Assembly: GCA_014549065.1 (NCBI GenBank)
Contig: JACDOX010000426.1
Location: 198,878-262,877, forward strand
Source: Cardinalis cardinalis
Taxonomy: Eukaryota; Chordata; Aves; Passeriformes; Cardinalidae
Reading direction: 5' to 3'
DNA length: 64,000 nt
Shown here one piece after another: positions 12,496 through 23,875 of this stretch (positions are counted from its first letter, which is position 1; the number at the start of each line of letters is the position of its first letter). A program made the translations under genes and the position numbers. The notes below the pieces were generated by a model. It had not been told where the DNA came from. It was given only the letters and a program-made list of their open reading frames with translations, and ran no database searches.

Positions 12496-12856
12496 GGAAC
12501 TTGCAGGCAACCCTGAAAAGGGAAGAGATGAGAATCTTGACTCCATGTTTCAGAAGCCTGATTTATTATTATATTATATTAAAAGAAAATCATATACTAA
12601 AACTATATTAAGAAAGAGAAAGCATACATCAGGAGGCTAGAAAAGAATTAATAATAAAATCTTGTGACTGCTCACAGCCTCGACACAGCGGGCTGGCATT
12701 GGTCATCAAGTAAAAACAATTTCACATGCTGGGTAAACAATTCTCCAAATCACATTCCAAAGTAGCAAAACATGGAGAAGCTGAAGCTTCCCAGCTTCTC
12801 AGGAGAAAAGATCCTAGTGAAAAGATCTTTCAGAAAATATGTGTATGACAGGAATC
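12496..12856 (-). mobile_element. Solo LTR, 6-bp TSD family, short type (LTR about 12502-12850)
   Basis: This aligns along most of its length with the LTR at 2898-3268 on the same strand and shares its diagnostic U3 deletion, with scattered substitutions and a shorter AT run. It ends in GACA at 12850. The opposite end, near 12502, is more diverged. The flanking six bases are ggaact on one side and ggaatc on the other, an imperfect duplication that suggests an older insertion or slightly misplaced border. No internal viral sequence is attached. Confidence 0.78.
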
Positions 12857-15800
12857 CAGTAAGAGCAACAGACAAGGTGCAACAAAACACATGTGGCTTT
12901 GTGCCATGTTTTTACTAACAAAATCAATGAAAACTGTATGAACAGTGGCAAATTGCTCAAAAGGGGTTTCTGCAGATACTCTTCAAATCACACTTCCTTC
13001 TCCTGAGTTACTGATGGATTGTAACTCAGCAGGCTTTCACAGCATCTTTTTTCCCACTCACAAGATCCTACCTTTAAGCAGAGCAGTTACATAATAGTAA
13101 GGCTATTTGCCTGATGTATGAATATTAGACATGACCCAATGGGAAAACCTAATGTACCAGTTTCTTCAAAACCTCACTTAAATACTCAAATACACTGTGA
13201 ATTAAACTGTGACCTCACCAGTCAGAAAAATGAACAATCCCTTCCTTAAGTAACTGTACTGGCTAAAGGTCCTCACGAGACAAATGATAATCCAAATTGA
13301 CGCAGACACAGACTCTCTTTCTGAGAAAACAGTGATGAATTTGCATGCATTGTAGCTCAGTTGTTGTTAAAACATATTGCTATACACTGCAGTTTGGTTT
13401 TGAGTTCACCTGTCTCTAATAAGTAATCTACTGTAACATAGGCTGTAGAATATACAGAACTGACCTAACTCCAGAACAAGTATGGTAAAGATTTGTAATC
13501 TGGGTAATATATATACATATAGATGTATCATATATACAATGCTTTCTGCAAATGTCATTGCCTGTTTGACTCAAGACAACACAAACACTCTCTTCACTTT
13601 AGACAGGCCAAAGCAGAAAACAAGTAATCTTCATGTTGCTCAGCAAACTTGTGAATTCAGCACATCCACTTTCTGCTATCATGCTATGTCTAAAATACGG
13701 ATGGCTGGGTTTTTTTTCATTACTTTCCCAGTTTCTACTTAGCCATCTGCATTAACTGCAATGCAAGGATCTTGGTACTGTTAGCTAAGACAGTGTTTCA
13801 ATTTCTCAGTTACTGGAACTTCAAAATAACTCTAATCATAAATTATGCTGACTAGTCCTGATTTTGAAACAAAAACTGATATATTCAAAATGCTACTACA
13901 ACAGAATACAAACTGAAAGGGCTTTTTCATTTATACTCATTTAGCAGATTTCAAAAATTACAAAAAGCAGAATAAATAAAGCAAAATATGGAAGCAGATC
14001 AGAAACTCGCAACTTTGTGGTATAGCAAATGAAATATAACTGATGAGGGTTCTAAAGAAAATGAGTGGTGGCTAGGGATGCGTATTTTCACAGGTCCTTA
14101 TTCAGGAAATTTTGAAAAGCTGTGGAATAGGTACAAGGTTTGTCCAGAGACAACTATTTCAAGCTATACTTAAAACAGAATGTAGGAAGTTAATGCCCAG
14201 ACATCTAACCACAGCAGCATCATCATCTTTAGCTAGAGAGAGTTATGCAACATCCCAAAATTTTCTGATATCCTTAAGTTTCTCATTTTAAATATTCATT
14301 CAGTGAAAAAAAAAAAGAAGTTACTTTTTTTCTACAGCACTCATACACCTGCATAATATAAGCTTTAACATGTCATGTTTAGTGATTGTTTTCAAAAAGC
14401 TCTGTATTTTTTCAAGTTACAACCCACAACAGTATAATCTGGAATAAGAGGACCTATTACAGGCCCTTCAAAGGTGTCTCAGTGAAAAAGATGGAGTAGA
14501 TCCTAGGCTGAGCAGTTGTATCAGGCAAAAGAAGTAAGAACAAATATAGCCTTATTAAACATTGGACCTTGCCCTTCAGTGCCCTGAAAAAACATTTTAA
14601 GTAACACTGTTTAAATATAGTATTGTTTTAAGGGATTGTACCAATAGCTGCATTGCTCTCAGCTTTCAGAGTCAAGATGAGTATGGCACTGAAATTTCCT
14701 GAGTGTGTTAGTGCTCCTCGGAATGAAAACTGAAGAGCTGANGCCAAAAATTACTTTCATTCACACTGACATGAAAACTTGGCCTTTCTGCTCTGGAGAA
14801 CAGTGGCAAAGGGTCACAGTCTGTCATAAATTTTTGTGTGACAGAATTACATCTTCTAGTAATTTCAGCAGTCTCTTCAGATTATTAAATTCACTAGGTT
14901 TACTCATGCCATAGAAGCACCAAACATCCTTGGATAAGTCTCCATGAGATTCTTTATCACAAGTCCAAGTTCCTGAATACTGAAAACTCTGGAACAATGT
15001 AAAATGTGATGTTTACAAATTCTCATTGAAATTCACAAGAAATAAAAGTCAGTTTCACGTGCTGTTACATAAAGAATGCAGGTCACTAAGAGCCTAAAAT
15101 CTGAGTAAAGGAACCGTAAGGGAAAGCTTTACTCCACAACAACAGTGCTTCTCAAAGTAGCTCCAAGTGAATTTAACAAAAAAGCCAATGAAGCAACAAG
15201 CTTCCCAGCGAAGGCAGAGCTATTCAAGATTCTCAAACCAATCCTCAATCCCTCTAAATCACACTACAACTTCAAGTGGCAAAATAAAAAATGAAACAAA
15301 ATATNTGGCAGAGATGAGAATTGGAATGCATCTAGAAACACATCTTCTATGAAGATCACTGATTTCTTCATAAGTCTCAATTCAAGTTATTCCAAGATAA
15401 CTCCCTTGAAAGGCTAAATCAGTGCTCTCAAAGACTTAATGAGTATTGAAATTGATGAACATCTTCCTGCCTCATTGAACCAGGAAACATTGAACTCCTT
15501 GACCAGACACGAGAAGCCACCAGATTTCAACCTGCACTCCACGTTCTTAAATCTCATACACCAAGATGAAAGCAACTCCTTTCTAAAGCACAAAACACAT
15601 TTTCTTTTTCCCAGAACTGAACTCCTCCATTGAAAAGCTTTGATAGAGGTATTAAAAAAACAACATTACTCAGTAAAAGCATCCAGCAAAGTATGCAGGA
15701 AAGCGTAGTCTGTATATTGGGATAAANGTCCACGACATCTAAAATTTTAAGCATAGCAATTGTCTTGACCTACACCTTAAACACAGGTTTATTCAAACCC

Positions 15801-18800
15801 ACCCACCAAGTATCTGTTACAAAAGCCCATTGCAAATCATGTTGCCTTTCCTTTTGAAGAACACAAGTTTTCAGTAGAGTCCCCTAATAAAACAAGCAAT
15901 TGCTTGGTACCTGTCCCACACCTATAATGGAATCCACAAAAATCTACCCTAAGGCTGCAGCATATTTTTATGTCCTGCATGTAAAAGATTATGATTCCTA
16001 ACTAGCTATCTTTCCCTGGAATTATGAAATTACAAATTACTGTAGAGATCATCTTTGCTCTTATCAACATTTTCTGATTTCTCCTTTATGAATAACTTCA
16101 AATTACTTATTAAACAAATGCATTTATTAAAGAAGTATATACAAGTGATGTACAGTATATATTACCTGTATATTAATCTTTAAGGAAGAACATTATTCTT
16201 TTGTAAAGGATGGTTGGGAAGAAACCAGTAAATAGTAAAAATTTCTTTCCCTTTCCTCTGACATAATTCTTCAGAGGCCATAGGTTGCATCACCTTTTTA
16301 AAAAGTAAGAAGTATAAAGGTCTATATTCACTAACATGGTTTTTATCTGAGATTATTACTGAGGAAAATAATTTCAGAAAAACCAGTTTCTGCCAAAGCA
16401 GAGGTTAAAAATAGCCAGAAAATACTATACAGATGGCTAAACAGATCTAACACACTGCTGTGCAGAGACACAGATTAGTCTACCTCTACGACACTGCTCT
16501 TCTCCACAGACATTATCATTGGATAAAAGTAGAAGAACAAGAATGGTGGGGGTGAAGAAGAATGAGATTATTTTTTTCAATTCTTTCTCTGTCTTTTTAT
16601 AACACTACACTGAGTTCTGNTGCAGGTTTTGAAATTGAGGGTTTCACTCTGCATACACAATTTGAACAAAGAGCAAGACAAAAAGATGGCAGCAGCCTCC
16701 TACTCTGAACACCTCCTCACTTTGTCAAGAAGGGAAAGATAAATCAAAGAAAAACAATACCTAAATTCTAAACAGTAACAAATCCTCAGGATGTAATTTC
16801 ATTCTTTCTTTATTGTCTCCTTCCAGTTGAAGGCTCCTAGATACCCACGAGACTGGAGAACTTAATCTTCTTATTCCTCCAAACCTTGTAAAAACAGCTT
16901 TGGTACTGAAACCACAACTTCTCAGCTAGAACAAAGTGCTCAGAGTAAGTAAAAGAAAAAAAATTCTCTCTACCCAATTCTGTCTCCCATTTTAAAAGTT
17001 AGTTGTCTTTAGCAATTGAGTTTGAATATTACATTACCTAGCAATAGGTAAGTTCTGTTTCTGAAGAGTTTAAAATTATCTTCTATTTGTTTTCAGGAAC
17101 TATGAGACTTGCTGATGTGTATTTCTCCTATATGATTGAGAATCCACATAAAAATAATGTCCTTTCAATCCCCCCCCCCTGCAAAAAAATGAAGCTTGGT
17201 CTTAATGCAAGTGAAGCATACAAGGCACAGCTGTGATGGGCATTTGGCCATTTCATGAAGATTACCACTGATTCTGTAAAGAAAGGNAATTTAGGGCACA
17301 ATTTAGTGAGCATCTGGAAAACAAACAATGCATTTAGTCAAAATCTCAGCAACAAGTTCAAGTTGAATAAGCTAGAAATTACAGTAAGCAAATTATTAAA
17401 TTTTAAATAAAGACTGATATGAAATACTAAATTAAAAGGAAAAAATACAACATTTTTTGCTGCTGAGATCAGTGTCCATGAACTTCAGAGTACCAGATGC
17501 TCAGCTTCTTCTCAATACCTCATAGTAAGATGATGAATTCTTGATTACCATTTATGTTTGCTTAATTTTGCTATAGCCTTTTGCTCAAGATTCAATGCTA
17601 TCCTTCCCCATTCCTAAAAGCTTTAGGCTGAGAAAAGTAGACTGAGCTCAGGTACCTCTTGTGAAAAGCACACTGCATTTGAGAACTTTGTGAAAGCCGC
17701 CGTCATGTTAGTCAATGCCGTACAGGTTACCCAGCTCCATAAAAGCATCATCTCTTCTCCAAAGCCTGATGACTGGCAAGGTACCTCAATCAGGATTTCT
17801 CAGGAACAAGGAGATGAGAACAATAATCTTCTCAAAAAGTAACTGGCAAAACTCACTCAGTTTCTACAAAGTTTTATGACTTGTGCAAACACAGAGTTTC
17901 ATAAATCACAAGTCAAATAACCTGAATATAGTTAAAGTTGACAGACATTGTTGAGAGAGAAACTGAACACAAAGCAGGTTTCAAAGGATGGCCTTGCTAA
18001 ATAAGACTAGATACTTTGGAGAAATGGAACTATGAAAGATGCATTGTAGTGGTACCCATGAGGGGCAGTTTTGGATGATAGGCTTTAAGGCATGGTGTAG
18101 CTAAAGCTGACAGGCTAAGAAACACTTAAAATGTCTTGTAATTAGGAAATAGTTGGCTTCTAATTGTGATGGTGTCAATTGTAACAGCTGTGTTCTCATC
18201 CTTCATGAGAGACTGAAAATGGAATAAACATTTTTAAAATGCCTCTCAGTTGCCCCATCTCTGGGTCAGAAAAGGGTGTAATCTGACAAATGAAAGTTAG
18301 TTTGGGGGGTTTTTAAAGATTATTACAGAATAGCTGCATTTTTTCTGGAGAGCCCTGACAAAGATTCTGGAGCTTGCTAATCATTGCTGTAATGTAAGAA
18401 ATGTTGTCTTATGAAAAAAGACTAACACTGTGGCTTCAAGGCTTCTAATGCTTTTATAAATGTAGACTTGACAGTTGAAAAAATACATTTTTATACTAAT
18501 TAATTACCTTTGAGCCTTACTAAACTCGACTATTTACAGTCTGAGACAGCACCACTCATTACTGCACATAAGACTGGCATTAAATGCAAAACCTCTACAG
18601 CAAGGAAGTAAATTTATTATGGGATTAGCAGAATGGAAAAGACACTTTGAATTATTTATTTTCAACTAACCAGTCAAAGAGAAGAACTTGAATGAGGCAA
18701 AATCCAATAAGTGACCTCATGATTTATGTATAAAGAATATCACTTCCTATCATAATTTACACCAATACTGCACTATAAGAATAAAAAAAAAAAAGCTTGT

Positions 18801-19280
18801 CTATAACTTAAAAAGAGAACAAAGTGTGAGAAATCTTGGTTCACCTGATCCATTGAAGTAGAATTAGACAGAAAAAATATAGAAATATATTGGTTCCATT
18901 ATCAAGAAATAAATAAAAAAAGTTCATTGAAGAATTTCCTTTTTTTCTAACATGAACACAATACAGGTTTTATGGCGATGGTAATCATAACTGGAAATTC
19001 ACCTTTATATTTGCTAATCAGCAAAGTGCTTCTGTTTGGCAATTAAAATCCCAGGCAAAAAAACAATACATAGACTGAACCTAAGTTGTATCTCCACCTA
19101 CAACACCAGATCTCTGCTCACAATTACAGCTAATATTCTTCCTCTACTTTTGTACTTGGGTAACAGGATGACACGAAGACTAAAACCTAAAAACAAACCT
19201 ACCAACAATCGCAGTGAACTCTAGAGGCTGAAAGACCTGTCTGTATCACGCATATAGGCATCTTTAGACTCACCTGTACG
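12857..19280. other. Long intronic stretch, nothing recognised
   Basis: More than 6 kb of AT-rich intron before the CpG island. I found no LTR, CR1, exon with matching phase, or RNA gene. Short low-complexity A or T runs occur, for example a C run at about 17170 and an A run at about 18783. Confidence 0.5.
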
Positions 19281-19576
19281 GTGAGAACCAAAGCAGCACC
19301 GCCCTTCGAGAAGAAACACTTGGGCGGGACCGGGCTGGGCCGGGCCCTTCGGCCCCCAGTCCCGGGGCGCGGACAGCTCCGGGCTCGTCCCCGCCGCTCT
19401 CCCCTCCGCCGCAGCCGCATTGACGCCCAGCAAAGCATCCGAGAGCACCGGTGCGCCTCCAGAGCAGGAGCAGCCACAGCCGCATGCCGGCACCCCGGGC
19501 AGGGTGCGGGCTCGCACACAGAACACGCCGGCACCTGCGGGCGATCCTGCATGGACACCGCGGCTAGACCGGCGTG

Positions 19577-19660
19577 CCCCCCCTGAGGCTGACATCCCTC
19601 AGGCTGCCCCCCCCTGAGGCTGACATCCCTGAGGTTGCCCTCCCTCAGGCTGCCCTCCCC
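19577..19660. repeat. Short minisatellite inside the CpG island
   Basis: A unit of about 30 bp built from CCCTGAGGCTGACAT and CCCTCAGGCTGCCC occurs about two and a half times in tandem, with small changes. It sits just inside the first intron, about 75 bp beyond the donor of the CpG-island exon. Confidence 0.75.
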
Positions 19661-19733
19661 GCGCCCCCGCTCCCGCAGAGCGGGCAGGTGCGGTGGCCTC
19701 CCGATGGGTGCGCACGGCGGGGCTCGTACTGAC

Positions 19734-19779
19734 CTTTCTGCTGCCGAAAGGACTGGATGGAGCCCGAGTGGTGAACCAT
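19734..19779 (-). CDS. First coding exon from the CpG island (15 codons + 1 nt)
   Basis: On the minus strand ATG at 19779-19777 opens a short frame, MVHHSGSIQSFRQQK, plus one G before a GTCAGT donor. The exon leaves in phase 1. That is exactly what the exon at 2372-2584 needs, since it begins with the last two bases of a codon, so the joined protein reads …FRQQK-G-MNTSKSE. A start codon inside a CpG island, a non-GC-rich peptide of ordinary composition and exact phase agreement 17 kb away together make this a credible alternative first exon. The exon at 41534-41731 ends in the same phase and could replace it in a longer form. The 5' UTR and start site cannot be fixed from sequence alone. Confidence 0.75.
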
Positions 19780-20110
19780 GCTGGCGGAGCGCAGCCTCCC
19801 AGCTGCCAGCCCGCCGGCTGCGGCGGCGGGGGGCGGGCACCCAGCGGCGCGGCCCGGCGCGGCCCGCCGCGCAGCGGAGGCCGGGGGAACGAAGGGCCCG
19901 GGGAATGGCGCCGGTAGCGGCCGCGGGGGAGGCGGTCACGCCGGGCCCGGGGAGCGAGGGGCGGGCGCGGAGCCGGGGCTGCGCCTCCGCCCGCAGCCCG
20001 GGCCGGGAATGGTGCCAGCGGGAATCGGTGAGAAAGGCTGCGCGCACCCCGCTGAGGAGGAGCGCTGGCCGCAGCCCCGTTATCCCTATTGCCTGGCCGT
20101 GCCCTCGTCT

Positions 20111-23100
20111 CCCTTATTAGAAAACATCAGGTGTTCCTAATGAGGTGAAGGGCAGCGAAGTAAAAATTGCATCTCTTTTACGCAGTAACGGCTGCGTTTA
20201 AATCTCAACGTTGTGAGTTGAGTTGGTGTTACATCGCTTCCATCCCCGTCCTCATACCGCATCCCTAAGTTGCATCACAGCTTTTTTTTATTTCTATGTA
20301 TTTTATAAAACTTAGAGTCTCAACCTTACTGCGGATAATTATCTACAAGATACTAAATTATATATTCAAGTCTGATCTGGCCCATTTCTATGCTATTTGT
20401 ATCATGATTTACCCTTTCTCTATGTTGTGTGCCAGTAGCTCATACTAGAAAACAGAAGATTCAAACTAAAAAGGGTTTTATTTCTCTCCTTGTTGCTCTC
20501 TGCTCACGTTATTCTCTCTGGATTCTGAATAAGTTGTATGATAGCATCCTTCAATTCCTGTAGAATGTTTTGAGTTTCTTTTTCATTTTTTTTTCTACCA
20601 CAATAATCTGGGGGGTTTGGTCCTCCTAAATTAATTCAGTCAAACATTCTAGCCTGCATCTAGGAAAATCTATATCGTCTTCTCCATTTAGGGATGCAAA
20701 CATTATTTACTCATCAGAAGTTAATTCAATCACCTAACTAGCACAGGTTACTACAGTATTCCTTCAAAGTCTTGGCTCCATTTGTGTCCTATCCGATTTC
20801 CTCTGACAGTAAAGGCGGAACTTCCCCATAGCTGACTGGGGCTTATCATGTACAGTCTGCTAAAAATATTACATAAAGGCCATCCCATACTACAGNCTGT
20901 ACTATAAATTGTACTACTTGGTCTATATCGATATAGTTAAGCAAACAAGATGGGTACACACTTTTTTGTGTGTGTAAGAATGTTTTTCCACTATGAAAAC
21001 ATAATAAGCACCCATATATAAACCAATGCATTCATGCATGTAGAAAGGCAGGCAAAATAAAAATTGTATCCTAACTGGTAAGGTATTCCCCAGCACTTTT
21101 TTTTAGAGTATAACAGGTAATACTCTTACATAACACGCAGCTGACACATCCATAAGGGGAAAAAATAAACTTACCTCCTCAGGTTAGCTGACTACATTTC
21201 GGTTTGCTTTGCAACATTTGCAGAAGGTTTGTTGTTAGTTTAAGTAAAGATGCAGAAGATATAGTGCTATAGTATGCATCTTACTCATTTTTTGCTCTCC
21301 AGTGGCAGTCTGCACAATGAAGGTAGCAGATGAGGCTTTCCTCTGCACTCCTGCAATTTTAGAAAAGCTCCTCAGAACTGCTTTTTCCTGCTGAGATACA
21401 ACACTATAAATGGTGCATGGCAGAATAAGTCAGCCAGCTGACTTGCTGATCAACAAGTTCTGGCAAACTAAAAGCAAGCTAAAAAAAGAGGTAGAATAAA
21501 ATCTTTGTTGTTTACTTTCAAGCTTTAATGTAGACATCAGAGTGGATTCATAGAGATTAAAACCAAATCTATACCCTGAAAGTCAACTAGAAAAAACAAA
21601 AAGAGAGTATAATAAAAACTATAAACTTAATACTTCATAAACATTTGCAATCTGTAACAAGCAAATGTAGTTCTTACACTGTAAGGGTCTAAACCTTTGT
21701 CAGGTTCTAGGGCAGATCTATTCTTTGGGAAACCTTGGCTGACACCTTTTGACTTGCCTATGAAGTAGAAGAGCAGTGTACATTGTGCTCCTTCTCTTAG
21801 CAGCACAAAACAAAAGAGGGCTATTACTGGCTCTCCAATGATAGCAATTACAAAATGCAGAGGAGAAGGAGAGGGGCTCACAAATAAAATTACAGAGGAA
21901 AGAGATTATCACACTCAGTCTTGGAAAAGAGGCTGTCAGCTGCCTGGTACTCAGGGCCATCTTTCTAATTTCTGGTCCACAATGATTTACAGAACTCCTG
22001 AATTCAAGCAGATTTCAGTGACACTAGTAGATTTCAAATATATTTCACTGACATAATACACAAAATGATGGGCAGAGAAAGCCAGGGTAAGGCAGTGCTC
22101 AGAAACCCTGTACTGGATTAAATGCTGAGACTAGAAAATTATAAATTATATACATTATAATTATAAAGCTCTATTTCTAACAGTAGGTGGTATGTATGCA
22201 TGAAACTACAGATAAGACATTTGAGGCTAAGGTCTGCAAACGAGAAGAAAAACTACCTCTACAAAGGTAATTAATTTAATTTTTAAATTAAATCNGTCAC
22301 ACTGTCAAATGACTAAACTAAATAATTGTAAAATATGATCATATGAGGATCTTGAAATATAGTTCTTTGGTAAGTAAGGAGAGTCTGAAGATCTTTTTAG
22401 AGTGCAGATAACAGAACAATTAAGAATTGATGGCTAAGATATGTAAGAAATGCATTCTTTGGCTTCATATGCATTGGATACATTGGCTTTGAAGGCCATT
22501 GAAATAAAAATCTACCCTCATAAGCACTGTCTAATGAAATATTTAGTTCTATTATGCTATGTCTCATGTTTGTGTCTGTGTAAGTTTTTATAAATCATTT
22601 CTAAAAGCAATGAAAGATGGAGAGATCAGGATCAAACAGAACTAGATTAAAATCTTCTACCTTGAAGTCAACAAAACCAAAATCATGACTTAAAAGCTTA
22701 AGGTTGATCACATTGAATTTTTTAACTAAGTTTTAGGTTTTTAGTTTTGACAGTGAGATTAATTCTCTGTGATAGACATCATTTTTCATGAGATATTTCC
22801 TTATATCTTCTGACAAAAACTAAGTTTTGGTCTTGCTTCATCATAATACGTCTAGCCTTGTGAAAATCTGTATTATTTGAGATTGTAAAACTTGGAAATT
22901 ATAAGAACAGGAGGACTTAGTTGTTTTGCCACTAGAACAGGCTATGAGAAGGACATGCTTTAAATTAATTTTTGTACTTCCACAGTGCTTTTCAGAAAGT
23001 CAGATGAAATAGAACCCTAAATTAAGGTCTAATTCACCTGTGTCATGTCTTATGCCAATTATTTCCTTAAGAATTACAACCACCTAAAAAGTTGACTATA

Positions 23101-23430
23101 GCCACTGTTAAGTATNGCCTAGAAAGAAAATGGAACTTACTCCAAAGAAACTCATGGGGTTCAGCAAGTGCAAAATCCTGCCCCTGAAAAATCCATCAGT
23201 TCATGCTGAGCAGCAGCTCTAGCAGAAAGGACCTGAACGTTATGGGAAGCGCTACCTTGAACACCAGCCAGCTGTGCACTTGCATCATAAATAAAGAAAC
23301 TTAATAATAAATAAATAAAGGAGAAATGGAGCCAGCAGATGAAATTGGTATTAATGTATTAATCCCCTTTACTTGGCATGACTGCAGCTGTACTGCAATT
23401 TTGTGTCTAGCTTTCCCACTTCATGCCCAC
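20111..23430. other. 5' flank of the short transcript, intron of the long one; nothing recognised
   Basis: AT-rich sequence without supported exons. AT-rich partial palindromes occur at about 22137-22170 and 22265-22292. No transposon family is recognised. Confidence 0.5.
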
Positions 23431-23875
23431 TTCAGGAAAGGTGTTAGAAAATTGGAAAAGGTCCATAAAATGCTACTCAAGAAAGTCATGGGTCAGTCTA
23501 CAGTTAATAAACTGTGAGAAGTTGAATAAACTAGGCTAATTTAATGTGAAAAATAAACTAAGGAGTTCCAGGAGCCTACCACTACTGGGAAACCACTTGC
23601 AAAGGTTACAGTAATGAACCCTTTATAGCCCTAAATGATCTGCTTAGTGACAACNGCCACACATCATGGCATGGGAGGCTCAGATTGAGCCCTAGTAACA
23701 AGTTTTTACACATTGGTGATACATTATCAGAGCATATAACCCAAAAAGAGGTGAAATTCCTGTCCTTGAAGGTTTTCAAAATATGCCTTGACAAAGCCGT
23801 GTCTGACCCAGTCTGGTGATGGCAATGGTAAAGCTGCAGAACAGTAGGTTGGATCTGCAAGGGCTATAATAAAGG
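23431..23875 (+). mobile_element. Old truncated CR1 LINE 3' region
   Basis: Plus-strand wording typical of the end of avian CR1 elements can be followed here: a 'ggaaaaggtccataaaatg' segment near 23454, a 'gggaggctcagattgag' segment near 23682, 'ccttgaaggttttcaaaat' near 23763, and 'taggttggatctgcaaggg' at the end. CR1 is a non-LTR retrotransposon whose copies are usually truncated at the 5' end. This one has many mismatches and small deletions, so it is old. The reading frame is destroyed. Confidence 0.7.

Larger units (their letters stand above)
2585..19733 (-). other. Long first intron of the CpG-island transcript
   Basis: About 17 kb separate the CpG-island exon donor (GTCAGT, next to base 19734) from the acceptor at base 2585. 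The intron hosts retroelements in both orientations and one possible antisense exon, listed separately. I found no further minus-strand exon with phase 1-1 splice sites inside it. The best-looking candidate, near 6.8 kb, fails the phase test. Confidence 0.65.
19281..20110. promoter_or_regulatory. CpG island and likely promoter of the minus-strand short transcript
   Basis: Roughly 830 bp with very high G+C and frequent CpG, in sharp contrast to the AT-rich surroundings. It covers the ATG exon at 19734-19779. Upstream of that exon on the minus strand lie GC boxes that could bind Sp1-type factors, at about 19828-19838 and 19958-19965. No TATA box is seen. The pattern fits a TATA-less CpG-island promoter with initiation somewhere in about 19790-20050. 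Long open frames on both strands across the island (one of 282 codons) are expected from GC-rich DNA and are not evidence of protein. Confidence 0.85.

Noticed and set aside
19199..20047. 282-codon minus-strand open frame and several plus-strand frames across the CpG island
   Set aside because: Long frames on all strands are expected in GC-rich DNA with few stop codons. They include the minisatellite and cross the exon-intron border of the supported first exon.
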